Assembly (NCBI RefSeq): GCF_914271485.1
Contig: NZ_CAJZAG010000006.1
Coordinates: forward strand, 310,001 to 374,000
Direction: 5' to 3'
DNA length: 64,000 bases
Origin: Cupriavidus pampae
Lineage (GTDB): Bacteria > Pseudomonadota > Gammaproteobacteria > Burkholderiales > Burkholderiaceae
Part shown: positions 36,154 through 44,842 of the stretch, piece after piece
How the letters are laid out: the number at the start of each line of letters is the position of its first letter
Numbering within the stretch: position 1 is the stretch's first letter
Notes under the pieces: generated by a model
What the model was told of the DNA's origin: nothing
Database searches by the model: none
The model's input: only the letters and a program-made list of their open reading frames with translations
Position numbers and translations under genes: made by a program

Positions 36154-37155
36154 ATGGATTACTCTCCGCCCCCACTCTTTAAACAGGGCACCTCTGCGGT
36201 GGCGCGGCTGGTCGTCTTCGTGGCGATCGCGCTCGCGCTGCTTATCGTCGACGCCCGGTTCAACGCACTAAGCGTTGCACGCCAGGTCGCGGCCACCGTG
36301 CTGCTGCCGGTGGAGCGCGTGGTGCTCGTGCCGCGCGACATGATGCGCGGCATGGCCGATTACGCGCAGTCTTCCGTCACGCTGGCCACCGAGAATCGCG
36401 AGCTGCGCCGCAATGCGGTGCAACAGTCCGAAGCCTCGGTGCGTCAGGCCGAACTCGAAGCCGAGAACAACCAGCTGCGCAAGCTGCTCAGCCTCAAGGA
36501 ACGCTCGGCCACGCCGGTCACCACGGCGGAAATCCTCTATGACGCGCGGGATCCGTACAGCCAGCGCATCGTGATCGACCGCGGCAGCCAGCAAGGCCTG
36601 CGCGCCGGTTATCCGGTCATCGACGAGCGCGGCGTGGTCGGCCAGGTCACGCGGGTGTCGCCGTTCCAGTCCGAAGTGACGCTGCTGACCGACAAGGATC
36701 AGGCCATTCCGGTACAGGTGGTGCGCAACGGCCTGCGCAGCGTGGCCTTTGGCGGCGCGCGTGCCGGTCTGCTCGACCTGCGCTTTATGGCGGCGTCCGC
36801 CGACCTGCAACAGGGCGATCTGCTGGTGACGTCGGGGCTCGACGGTACCTATCCGCCGGGATTGCCGGTGGCGAAGGTGGTACAGATCGAACGCAAGGCC
36901 GATACCGCGTTCTCGCGCGTGTATTGCGAGCCGGTAGCTGGCGTGCGCGCCCATCGGCAATTGCTGGTGGTGCAGTACGAGGCCAACCTGCCGCCGCGTC
37001 CGGCCGATGAACCAACCGGCAAGTCCGACCGCGCGGAACGTGGTGCGCGTTCCGCGGCGGCGCGGGCGGCCGCGGAAAGCAAGGCGGCCGAGAAGGCCGA
37101 GGGCAAGTCAGACAGCAAGCCGGAAAACAAGGCCGCACGGGAGGCCGCGCAATGA
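36154..37155 (+). CDS. mreC: Rod shape-determining protein MreC
   Basis: A 333-residue bitopic membrane protein: a cytoplasmic tail, one helix (about residues 18-36), a periplasmic coiled coil (about 65-110, rich in Glu/Leu/Arg) and two beta-barrel domains. Conserved stretches are DPYSQRIVIDRGSQQGLRAGYPV and GVVGQVTRVSPFQSEVTLLTD. It ends in a 50-residue Lys/Ala/Glu-rich tail of low complexity. MreC activates the PBP2-RodA complex. Its stop overlaps the mreD start (ATGA). Confidence 0.97.
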   Translation: MDYSPPPLFKQGTSAVARLVVFVAIALALLIVDARFNALSVARQVAATVLLPVERVVLVPRDMMRGMADYAQSSVTLATENRELRRNAVQQSEASVRQAELEAENNQLRKLLSLKERSATPVTTAEILYDARDPYSQRIVIDRGSQQGLRAGYPVIDERGVVGQVTRVSPFQSEVTLLTDKDQAIPVQVVRNGLRSVAFGGARAGLLDLRFMAASADLQQGDLLVTSGLDGTYPPGLPVAKVVQIERKADTAFSRVYCEPVAGVRAHRQLLVVQYEANLPPRPADEPTGKSDRAERGARSAAARAAAESKAAEKAEGKSDSKPENKAAREAAQ

Positions 37156-37664
37156 CCAATCGTCAGTATCTGCTGCGCCCGGTGAATCCCGTGTTCATCG
37201 TGCTGAGCTTCGTGTTCGCGTTCCTGTTCAACCTGATGCCCTGGGGCACCACGTTGTGGATCCCCGACATGGTGGCACTGGTGCTCGTGTTCTGGAACAT
37301 CCACCAGCCGCGCAAGGTCGGCATGGGCGTGGCGTTCCTGCTGGGCCTGCTGATGGACGTGCATGACGCGCGTCTGCTCGGCGAGCACGCCATGGCGTAC
37401 ACGATGCTGGCGTATTTTGCGATCACCATCCACCGCCGCGTGCTGTGGTTCTCGGTGTACGCGCAGGCGCTGCATGTGCTGCCGCTGCTGTTTGTCACAC
37501 ACGCCGTACCGGTGGTGATTCGCCTCGCGATGGGCGCGCCGCTGCCGGGCTGGCAACTTCTGCTCGCACCCGGTATCGAAGCCCTGCTATGGCCGCTGGC
37601 GACCAGCGTACTGCTGGCGCCGCAACGCCGTTCCAACGATGTGGACGAGACACGTCCGATCTGA
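37152..37664 (+). CDS. mreD: Rod shape-determining protein MreD
   Basis: A 170-residue protein with about five or six membrane helices. MreD balances MreC in control of PBP2. Sequence such as LVLVFWNIHQPRKVGMGVAFLLGLLMDVHDARLLGEHA is typical. Translation is coupled to mreC by a 4-base overlap. mrdA follows after 67 bp. Confidence 0.95.
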   Translation: MTNRQYLLRPVNPVFIVLSFVFAFLFNLMPWGTTLWIPDMVALVLVFWNIHQPRKVGMGVAFLLGLLMDVHDARLLGEHAMAYTMLAYFAITIHRRVLWFSVYAQALHVLPLLFVTHAVPVVIRLAMGAPLPGWQLLLAPGIEALLWPLATSVLLAPQRRSNDVDETRPI

Positions 37665-37731
37665 TGCGCGCGTCGGCAAGCACGATGCGCGTATCGGAAT
37701 TTAGGCCAGACCGAAGGCAGTAGTACCGTCC

Positions 37732-40134
37732 ATGACAGAAATCCGCAACGTCGAACTCGAAATCGGCCGCTTCCGCATACGCGTGGCGGCCGCTGCGCTG
37801 TTCACGGTGATCTGCTTCGGCTTACTGTTCACACGCTTTCTGTGGCTGCAGTGGTACAAGCACGATCAGTACTCGGCCAAGGCCGAGGACAACCGCATCT
37901 CGGTGGCACCGATCGAGCCCAATCGTGGCCTCATCATGGACCGCAATGGCGTGATCCTCGCGCGTAACTACTCCGCGTACACGCTCGAAATCACCCCGTC
38001 CAAGCTGACCGATACGCTCGACAACACGATCGATGCGCTGGCTTCGCTGATTGATATCCAGCCGCGTGACCGGCGCCGCTTCAAGCGGCTGCTGGAAGAG
38101 TCGCGCAGCTTCGAATCGCTGCCGATCCGCAGCCAGCTGTCGGACGAGGAAGTCGCGCGCTTTTCGGCGCAGCGCTTCCGCTTTCCGGGCGTCGATGTGC
38201 GCGCGCGTCTGTTCCGTCAGTATCCGCTCGGCGAATCGGCGAGCCACGTCATCGGCTATATCGGCCGCATCTCGCAGCGCGATCAGGAACGCCTCGAGGA
38301 GATGGACGCGGCCAACGACGCCGAGGGCGCCAAGTACGATCCGCGCAAGGACGCTGACAACTACAAGGGCTCCAACTACATCGGCAAGATCGGCCTCGAG
38401 CAGAGCTACGAGACCGAACTGCACGGCCTGACCGGCTTCGAGGAAGTGGAGGTGAGTGCGGGCGGGCGGCCGATCCGTACGCTGTCGACGTCGCCGGCGA
38501 CGCCGGGCAACAACCTGATCCTGTCGCTCGATATCCGCCTGCAGCAACTGGCGGAGCAGTTGTTCGGCGACCGCCGCGGCGCGCTGGTGGCGATCGAGCC
38601 GGCCACGGGCGACATTCTGGCGTTCGTGTCCAAGCCGACCTACGATCCCAATCTGTTCGTCGAGGGCATCGATGCCAACACGTGGAACGAACTCAACGGC
38701 TCGCCCGACAAGCCGCTGCTGAACCGTCCGCTGCGCGGCACGTATCCGCCGGGCTCCACGTACAAGCCGTTCATGGCACTGGCCGCGCTGAGCACGGGCA
38801 AGCGCACGGCCGCGTGGGGCATGCACGATCCGGGCTTCTTCACGTTCGGCAATCACACATTCCGCGACGACAAGCCCGGTGGCCACGGCTGGGTCGATAT
38901 GCAGGCGTCGATCGTGCAGTCGTGCGACACGTACTACTACGCGCTCGCGCGCGACATGGGCGTCAACAATATCCACGATTTCATGAAGCCGCTCGGCTTT
39001 GGCCAGATCACGGGTATCGATATCGAAGGCGAGAGCCGCGGCATCCTCCCTTCCACCGAATGGAAGCGCAAGGCGTATAAAAAGCCCGAGCAGCAGCGCT
39101 GGTACGACGGTGAAACCATCTCGCTGGGCATCGGCCAGGGCTACAACAGCTTCACGATCCTGCAACTGGCCAATGCGGTGTCGATCATCGTCAACAATGG
39201 CTCGGTGATGAAGCCCCACCTGGTCAAGGCCGTCGAGGACTCCGTGTCACGCCAGCGCACGCTGACGGTACCGAAAGAAAGCTATCGGATTCCGCTCAAG
39301 CAGGCCGATATCGACGTGATCAAGAAGGCCATGGTCGCGGTGACCCACTCCGGTACTGCCGCGCGCGTGTTCGCTGGGGCTGCGTACGAATCGGCGGGCA
39401 AGACCGGTACCGCGCAGACCTACACGCTCGGCAAGAACGAGAAGTACAACCACCACGCGCTCGAGGAGCGCAAGCGCGACCACTCGCTCTACACCGCGTT
39501 CGCGCCGGCCGACAATCCGAAGATCGCGCTCGCGCTGATCGTCGAGAACGCGGGCTTCGGTGCGGCCGTGGCGGCGCCGATCGCGCGCAAGGTGATGGAT
39601 TACTACCTGACCGGCAAGTGGCCCGAGGAACTGCAGGCCAACGCACCGCCGCCCGCCGAGCGCGAGCGCGCCGGCGGCAAGCCGCCCGTGGATACGCCGA
39701 GCGTGTTCACGACCGGCCTGACCGCGAGTGTGGCCAGCGCCACGGTGATGATGACCGCACCGACGGCAGCCGCCAGCGGCGCCGCTGGCGCGGGTGCGGC
39801 TAGCGCGACCGTGGCCGAGGCCAGCGGCGCCAGTGCGGGCACCAGTGCCAGCGCCAGCGCGGCGCGTGGCGCCTCCGAGGCGCTCGCCCAACGGCTGGAC
39901 CCCGCCGCGATCGCGCCGGCTTCCGCCGTGGATACGCTCGATGCGCGCATGCTGCAGGCACTCGGCCACAGCCGGCTGGCGCCCGCGTCCGATACCGGCA
40001 CGTCGGCGGCGCCCGCCGGTCCGACCAAGAAGCCGGTGACGCCAGCGGGGCAGCAGGGCGCGCCCGCCGTGCCCGTCAAGCCGCGCGCCCGTCCGGTGGC
40101 GGCCAACGCCGCCGGCACCCAAGCCGTCGATTAA
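37732..40134 (+). CDS. mrdA: Peptidoglycan transpeptidase PBP2 with long C-terminal extension
   Basis: An 800-residue class B penicillin-binding protein that cross-links lateral-wall peptidoglycan with RodA. It has one N-terminal membrane helix (about residues 20-42), a pedestal domain, and a transpeptidase domain with active-site S342 in PPGSTYKPF, SxD motif in VQSCDTYYY and K557 in AGKTGTAQT. The enzyme part ends near residue 640 (KVMDYYLTGKWPEEL), the size of E. coli PBP2. About 160 further residues are an Ala/Thr/Pro/Ser-rich, probably disordered periplasmic tail. Confidence 0.97.
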   Translation: MTEIRNVELEIGRFRIRVAAAALFTVICFGLLFTRFLWLQWYKHDQYSAKAEDNRISVAPIEPNRGLIMDRNGVILARNYSAYTLEITPSKLTDTLDNTIDALASLIDIQPRDRRRFKRLLEESRSFESLPIRSQLSDEEVARFSAQRFRFPGVDVRARLFRQYPLGESASHVIGYIGRISQRDQERLEEMDAANDAEGAKYDPRKDADNYKGSNYIGKIGLEQSYETELHGLTGFEEVEVSAGGRPIRTLSTSPATPGNNLILSLDIRLQQLAEQLFGDRRGALVAIEPATGDILAFVSKPTYDPNLFVEGIDANTWNELNGSPDKPLLNRPLRGTYPPGSTYKPFMALAALSTGKRTAAWGMHDPGFFTFGNHTFRDDKPGGHGWVDMQASIVQSCDTYYYALARDMGVNNIHDFMKPLGFGQITGIDIEGESRGILPSTEWKRKAYKKPEQQRWYDGETISLGIGQGYNSFTILQLANAVSIIVNNGSVMKPHLVKAVEDSVSRQRTLTVPKESYRIPLKQADIDVIKKAMVAVTHSGTAARVFAGAAYESAGKTGTAQTYTLGKNEKYNHHALEERKRDHSLYTAFAPADNPKIALALIVENAGFGAAVAAPIARKVMDYYLTGKWPEELQANAPPPAERERAGGKPPVDTPSVFTTGLTASVASATVMMTAPTAAASGAAGAGAASATVAEASGASAGTSASASAARGASEALAQRLDPAAIAPASAVDTLDARMLQALGHSRLAPASDTGTSAAPAGPTKKPVTPAGQQGAPAVPVKPRARPVAANAAGTQAVD

Positions 40135-40146
40135 GGAGAGGCGCCC

Positions 40147-41289
40147 ATGGAAAAACGTCGCGTCCTGTCCGTTCTGCGGACCGCGTTCACCGGCTTCGAC
40201 AAGCCGCTCGCGCTGATCGTGTTCCTGTTGTTCGCCACCGGCATCGTGGCGCTCTATTCGGCCGCCATCGACATGCCAGGCCGCGTCGAGGACCAGCTGC
40301 GCAACATCCTGCTGTCGTACGTCGTGATGATGGTGATCGCTTACATGCCCACACAGTTGCTGATGCGGGTCGCGGTGCCGCTCTATACAGTGGGAGTGGC
40401 GTTGCTGATTGCGGTGGCGATGTTCGGGCTGATCCGCAAGGGCGCGCGCCGTTGGCTCAACGTCGGTATGGTGATCCAGCCTTCGGAGATCATGAAGATC
40501 TCGATGCCGCTGATGCTCGCGTGGTACTTCCAGAAGCGCGAGGGCGTGATCCGATGGTTCGACTTCGTCGTGGCGCTGATCCTGCTCGGCGTGCCGGTCG
40601 GCCTGATCGCCAAGCAGCCCGACCTCGGTACCGGTCTGCTGGTGCTGGCGGCGGGTCTCTACGTGATCTATTTCGCGGGCCTGTCGTGGCGCATCATCCT
40701 GCCGCTGCTGGTGCTGGGCGTGGTGGCGATTACGCTGCTGATCTCCTACGAGACGCAGATCTGCGCGCCTGGCGTGAACTGGCCGATCCTGCACGACTAT
40801 CAGCAGCACCGCGTCTGCACGCTGCTGGACCCGACCACCGATCCGCTCGGCAAGGGCTTTCACACGATCCAGTCGATCATCGCGATCGGCTCGGGCGGCG
40901 TGACGGGCAAGGGCTGGCTCAAGGGGACGCAGACCCACCTCGAGTTCATCCCCGAGAAACATACCGATTTCATCTTCGCGGTGTTCTCGGAGGAGTTCGG
41001 GCTGATCGGCAACGCCGTGCTGCTGGTGCTGTATCTGCTGCTGATCTTCCGCGGGCTGTATATCGCCGCCAACGCGCCGACGCTGTTCTCGCGGCTGCTG
41101 GCTGGCGCCATCACGCTGATCTTCTTTACCTACGCGTTCGTCAATATGGGCATGGTCAGCGGCATCCTGCCCGTGGTGGGTGTGCCGCTGCCATTGCTGA
41201 GCTATGGCGGCACCGCGCTGGTCACGCTGGGCATGGGCATCGGCATCCTGATGAGCATCTCGCGGCAGAAGCGGTTGATTCAGACCTGA
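40147..41289 (+). CDS. rodA: SEDS peptidoglycan glycosyltransferase RodA
   Basis: A 380-residue, ten-helix polymerase that extends glycan strands from lipid II. SEDS signatures are visible: KGARRWLNVGMVIQPSEIMKI, IAKQPDLGTGLLVLAAG, IGSGGVTGKGWLKGTQTHLEFIPEKHTDFIFAVFSEEFG (with the catalytic Asp region) and PLLSYGGTALVTLG. The start lies 12 bp after mrdA with an aaggag ribosome site. It is the last gene of the shape operon. Confidence 0.97.
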   Translation: MEKRRVLSVLRTAFTGFDKPLALIVFLLFATGIVALYSAAIDMPGRVEDQLRNILLSYVVMMVIAYMPTQLLMRVAVPLYTVGVALLIAVAMFGLIRKGARRWLNVGMVIQPSEIMKISMPLMLAWYFQKREGVIRWFDFVVALILLGVPVGLIAKQPDLGTGLLVLAAGLYVIYFAGLSWRIILPLLVLGVVAITLLISYETQICAPGVNWPILHDYQQHRVCTLLDPTTDPLGKGFHTIQSIIAIGSGGVTGKGWLKGTQTHLEFIPEKHTDFIFAVFSEEFGLIGNAVLLVLYLLLIFRGLYIAANAPTLFSRLLAGAITLIFFTYAFVNMGMVSGILPVVGVPLPLLSYGGTALVTLGMGIGILMSISRQKRLIQT

Positions 41290-41352
41290 CGAGCGGTATG
41301 CGGCTCTTTGCTACACTGCCGACCACAACACCCCATGCCTGGTAGAGAAGCC

Positions 41353-42024
41353 ATGAATTCGCAAGACGTCGCAAGCTGGCTGCAGAGCCATCCGCAGTTT
41401 TTCGAGGATCACGCCGAGTTGCTGGCGGCCGTGCAACTCACGAGCCCGCACAGCCACCGCGCCGTGTCGCTGCAGGAGCGCCAGATGGAAATCCTGCGCG
41501 AGAAGAACAAGGGCCTGGAACTGAAGCTGGCGGACCTCGTGCGGCACGGGCACGATAACGATCGCACGCAGCAGCGCATGCACGCGTGGCAACTGCGCCT
41601 GCTCGCGGAAGTCGACTCGCACGCGCTGCCGTATGCGGTGCAGGACGGCCTGCGACAGGTGTTCGACGTGCCCGCGGTGGCATTGCGGTTATGGGATGTG
41701 GGTCAGGCCTACGCCCATATCGAAGTGGCACAGGGCGCCAGCGACGACCTGCGGTTGTTCGCCGAAGGCCTGCGCGCGCCGTATTGCGGCCCAAACAGCG
41801 GGTTCGAGGCGGCCAGCCTGCTCGAGCGCACGGACATCGCCTCGCTGGCGATGGTGACGCTGCGCGCGCCGGCGCGTGTGGGCGAGGAGGGCGCCGGCCC
41901 CACCTTCGGTCTGCTCGTGCTGGGTTCGCCCGATGCGCGCCGCTTCCACGAAGGCATGGGGACTGCCTACCTCGCGCAGATCGGCGAAGTCGCGGGCGCC
42001 GCGCTCAATCGCCTGCGCGACTGA
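41353..42024 (+). CDS. DUF484 (YigA-like) family protein
   Basis: A 223-residue cytoplasmic protein with an N-terminal helical part (VASWLQSHPQFFEDHAELLAAVQL, then a coiled-coil region rich in Lys/Glu/Arg) and a C-terminal GAF-like domain (FDVPAVALRLWDV through LLVLGSPDARRFHEGMGTAYLAQIG). DUF484 proteins are commonly encoded directly before xerC, as in E. coli (yigA-xerC), and the same holds here with a 16-bp gap. The molecular function is unknown. An in-frame ATG at 41335 is an alternative start. Confidence 0.88.
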   Translation: MNSQDVASWLQSHPQFFEDHAELLAAVQLTSPHSHRAVSLQERQMEILREKNKGLELKLADLVRHGHDNDRTQQRMHAWQLRLLAEVDSHALPYAVQDGLRQVFDVPAVALRLWDVGQAYAHIEVAQGASDDLRLFAEGLRAPYCGPNSGFEAASLLERTDIASLAMVTLRAPARVGEEGAGPTFGLLVLGSPDARRFHEGMGTAYLAQIGEVAGAALNRLRD

Positions 42025-42040
42025 TTGCAGCACTATCGCC

Positions 42041-43207
42041 ATGGCGTCGCGGCGGCCCCGTGTCCAACGTGCGTTCCAACCCGCGATCCAACCTGCGTCG
42101 AACGTGACGAACGCGCGGACCGCGGGCGCCGGCGGCACCGACGGCGATGAAGAGAGCCGGCCCGCCACCGATGCGCGGGTCGTGCGCTATCTCGAGTGGC
42201 TCGAGACGGGCCGCAAGCTCGCGGCGCATACGCTGACCAACTACACGCACGACCTCGCAGTCTTGCAGCGGCATGCGGTGCGCCACGCGCCGGGCATCGA
42301 TCTGCTCGCCCTTGAAACCCACCATATCCGTTCATTTGCCGCGCGCATGCATGGCGGCGGCTTGTCCGGCGCGACCATCGCGCGCGCGCTGTCGGGGTGG
42401 CGCGGGTTCTATCTGTGGGCCGCGCAGCATGGGCTCGGTGTGGTGGCGAATCCCGTCGACGGCGTGCGCGCGCCGCGCCGTGCGCATCGACTGCCCAAGG
42501 CATTGTCGGTGGAGCATGCGGTGGCGCTGGTCTCGCACCGCGGCAATAGCGATGGTAGCGACAGCAGCGACGACGCTGCCGCGCGCCGCGATCAGGCCGT
42601 CTATGAGTTGTTCTATTCGAGCGGGCTGCGCTTGTCGGAGCTCGTGCAACTCGACTTTCGCTATACCGAGGCGGGCGCCTATCGCTCGTCCGGCTGGCTG
42701 GACCTGGCCGGCGCCGAGGTGACCGTGATCGGCAAGGGCTCGCGCCAGCGCAAGGTGCCGGTGGGCGGCAAGGCGATCGAGGCGTTGCGCGCATGGCTGG
42801 CGGTACGCGATCAGCTGGTGCGTGCCGAGGCCGCGCCCGAGGACGCCACCGCGCTGTTCCTGGGCGCACGCGGCCGGCGCCTCTCGGGCGCCACGATTCA
42901 GCAACGCATCAAGAAGCAGGCCATTGCGGCGGGACTGCCGACCGATGTCCATCCGCACATGCTGCGGCATTCGTTCGCCACGCATGTGTTGCAGTCATCG
43001 GGCGATCTGCGCGCGGTGCAGGAGATGCTTGGCCACGCGAGCATCTCGACCACGCAGATCTACACCTCGCTGGACTTCCAGCATCTGGCCAAGGTTTATG
43101 ACAAGGCCCACCCGCGTGCGGGACGGGCGGCGGAGAAGAGCGCCGGAACGGACCACAAAGCGGTGGACGACAAAAGGGTGGACGATAAAGAGGTGGACGA
43201 AGACTAA
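42041..43207 (+). CDS. xerC: Tyrosine recombinase XerC
   Basis: A 388-residue recombinase that with XerD resolves chromosome dimers at dif. The N-terminal SAM-like domain is followed by the catalytic domain with Arg in SGLRLSELVQL, Lys in VIGKGSRQRKVPV, HxxR in HPHMLRHSFATH, His in LGHASIS and the nucleophile Tyr in TTQIYTSLDF. It is about 80 residues longer than E. coli XerC, with an N-terminal extension of about 50, a Ser/Asp-rich insertion (GNSDGSDSSDDAA) and a repeated charged tail (VDDK). The DUF484 gene upstream supports the XerC rather than XerD assignment. Confidence 0.93.
   Translation: MASRRPRVQRAFQPAIQPASNVTNARTAGAGGTDGDEESRPATDARVVRYLEWLETGRKLAAHTLTNYTHDLAVLQRHAVRHAPGIDLLALETHHIRSFAARMHGGGLSGATIARALSGWRGFYLWAAQHGLGVVANPVDGVRAPRRAHRLPKALSVEHAVALVSHRGNSDGSDSSDDAAARRDQAVYELFYSSGLRLSELVQLDFRYTEAGAYRSSGWLDLAGAEVTVIGKGSRQRKVPVGGKAIEALRAWLAVRDQLVRAEAAPEDATALFLGARGRRLSGATIQQRIKKQAIAAGLPTDVHPHMLRHSFATHVLQSSGDLRAVQEMLGHASISTTQIYTSLDFQHLAKVYDKAHPRAGRAAEKSAGTDHKAVDDKRVDDKEVDED
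43163..43207 (+). repeat. 15-bp tandem repeat at the 3' end of xerC
   Basis: Units beginning GTGGACGA start at 43163, 43178 and 43193 (15-bp period) and encode the VDDKR/VDDKE/VDED tail. The last copy runs to the stop codon. Changes in copy number would keep the frame. Confidence 0.75.
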
Positions 43208-44175
43208 CCGCTCGTCCGGGCGGACCACTGCGAAAGGATCGCGCGAAAGCGCTCCATCTCCGGCAGCAGCCATTGTCGGAACGCCTGTACCTTCGGCAGG
43301 TCGAGACTGTCCGCCGCGCATACGAAGTACAACAGCCACGGACAGTCGATGCTCACATCGAACAGCCGCACCACGCGCCCCGACAGCAAATCGTTGTAGG
43401 CCAGCGACGAGCGGATCAGCGCCACGCCCTGACCCTCGGCCGCTGCCTGCAGCAGCAGCGAGGAATCCTGCAGCAGCAGGCCCTTGCGCGGCTCGGGCCA
43501 GTCGAGGCCGGCGGCCTCGAACCATGGCTTCCACGGATCGCCCTCGCCGCGCAGCAGCGGCATGCCCGCCATGTGCTGAGGCAACTCGGGCAGCCGTCCG
43601 CCGTTGAAATCCGGGCTGCAGACCGGGAAAAACACGTCGTCGAGCAGCCGTTCCACATATAGGCCCGGATAGTCGCCGCTGCCCATGCGCAGCGCGATAT
43701 CGACTTCCTCGTTGGCGAAATCCACAAGCGAGTTCGACGACAGCAGCTCGACGTCCAGCTCCGGATGCCGCTCGATAAAGCTGCCGATGCGCGGCGTGAG
43801 CCAGCGCGCGGCGAATGACGGCATGGTGCTGATGGTCAGCCGCTTGTCGCGGTTGCCGGCCTGGAGCACGCGCGTGGCATCGGCGATCTGCAGCAGCGCG
43901 TCGCGCACGCGCTCCGCATAGACGCGGCCGTTGGTGGTCAGCGTGACGCGCTTGCCGCGGCGCTCGAACAGCGGCTGGCCCAGTTCTTCCTCGAGCGCGC
44001 GAATCTGGTGGCTGACCGCGCCGTGCGTGACGAACAGTTCGGCGGCCGCGCGCGAGAAGCTCTCGTGCCGCGCGGCGGCTTCGAACGCGCGCAGCGCCGC
44101 GAGCGCGGGCAGGCGCGGAAACTCGCGCCGCCAGCTGCGTGCGTCGTCGGGATGCCAGGAGCCCTTGGCGGCCAT
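43204..44175 (-). CDS. LysR-family transcriptional regulator (GcvA-like)
   Basis: A 323-residue LysR regulator. Residues 20-85 hold the winged helix-turn-helix (LRAFEAAARHESFSRAAAELFVTHGAVSHQIRALEEELGQPLFER), which strongly resembles GcvA-type members. The C-terminal effector domain contains LRMGSGDYPGLYVERL and QGVALIRSSLAYNDLLSGRVVRLF. It converges with xerC with a 4-bp overlap of stop regions. It is divergent from the DUF2917 gene across about 200 bp, which contains TAGGG-CAAT-CCCTA. Its target may be that gene or itself. Confidence 0.93.
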   Translation of the reverse strand: MAAKGSWHPDDARSWRREFPRLPALAALRAFEAAARHESFSRAAAELFVTHGAVSHQIRALEEELGQPLFERRGKRVTLTTNGRVYAERVRDALLQIADATRVLQAGNRDKRLTISTMPSFAARWLTPRIGSFIERHPELDVELLSSNSLVDFANEEVDIALRMGSGDYPGLYVERLLDDVFFPVCSPDFNGGRLPELPQHMAGMPLLRGEGDPWKPWFEAAGLDWPEPRKGLLLQDSSLLLQAAAEGQGVALIRSSLAYNDLLSGRVVRLFDVSIDCPWLLYFVCAADSLDLPKVQAFRQWLLPEMERFRAILSQWSARTSG

Positions 44176-44239
44176 AAGGGTGCGTTCCTATGTGAGTTTC
44201 GTTAGCAAGCGACAAGAAAATATATCGTTTTGATAGTCT

Positions 44240-44253
44240 TAGGGCAATCCCTA
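44240..44253. promoter_or_regulatory. Palindrome in the LysR/DUF2917 intergenic region
   Basis: TAGGG (44240-44244), CAAT, CCCTA (44249-44253) form a dyad flanked by T and A. It lies in an AT-rich stretch 65 bp upstream of the LysR start, a common place for a LysR autoregulatory box. Binding is inferred only. Confidence 0.45.
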
Positions 44254-44377
44254 GAATGCAATGCACCGGAGCCGCAAATTAATGCGCTGAAGCAAGAATA
44301 ACTGGCCCGGTCGGCACACCGAGCCAGTCTCGGTGAGCCGGCCAAGCCACGGCAGACCGGATACTGGAGAAGCCATC

Positions 44378-44746
44378 ATGAAAACTCTGCTCACAACGAC
44401 AGTGTTCACCCTGAATCCCGGCGAAGTGACCTCCCTGTCGCTTCATGCCGCACAACGCCTGGTTGTCCAGGATGCTGCCGGCACGCATCTCTGGGTTACG
44501 CGCGAAAACGATTCGGAAGACTACTGGCTTCGTTGCGGCAGTAGCCTCCTGCTTCGCCGTGGCGACGAGATCGTGCTTAGCGTCGATCCGACGGCACCGC
44601 GCGCACTGCAACTGGCGCTGATCGCCGAGGCGCGCCGCCCCTCGCTGACGTTTGGCGACGTGGCCCATCTGGCCTGGCGCGCCGCGCGCCGGCTGGTGCG
44701 TGGCACGGAATGGACGCCGGGCAAGGATCAGCTGAAGGTGCTGTGA
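44378..44746 (+). CDS. DUF2917 domain-containing protein
   Basis: A 122-residue cupin-like small protein of the DUF2917 family, recognised by LWVTRENDSEDYWLRCGSSLLLRRGDEIVLSVD and the final RALQLAL strand. Members are frequent in Burkholderiales and their function is unknown. A ggagaagcc ribosome site precedes the ATG at 44378. It is divergent from a LysR gene, which is the usual layout when the regulator controls the small gene. No signal peptide or membrane segment is visible. Confidence 0.83.
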   Translation: MKTLLTTTVFTLNPGEVTSLSLHAAQRLVVQDAAGTHLWVTRENDSEDYWLRCGSSLLLRRGDEIVLSVDPTAPRALQLALIAEARRPSLTFGDVAHLAWRAARRLVRGTEWTPGKDQLKVL

Positions 44747-44803
44747 TGAAGGCGGGCCCCTGTCTCGGGGGCCTGTAAAGCGAACCCAATACAGCGAGAG
44801 GGT

Positions 44804-44826
44804 GGCCGGCAGGCCCGGCCCCTTTT
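44804..44826 (+). terminator. Intrinsic terminator just before lipB
   Basis: GGCCGG (44804-44809) pairs with CCGGCC (44815-44820) around a 5-base loop, followed by CCTTTT. It is 57 bp after the DUF2917 stop and only 17 bp before the lipB ATG, so either lipB has its promoter upstream and the hairpin acts as an attenuator, or translation starts on a very short leader. Confidence 0.6.
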
Positions 44827-44842
44827 CGCTACACTGGCGGGC

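Noticed and set aside
37822..39219. 465-codon minus-strand frame opposite mrdA
   Set aside because: Shadow composition; PBP2 catalytic motifs are on the plus strand.
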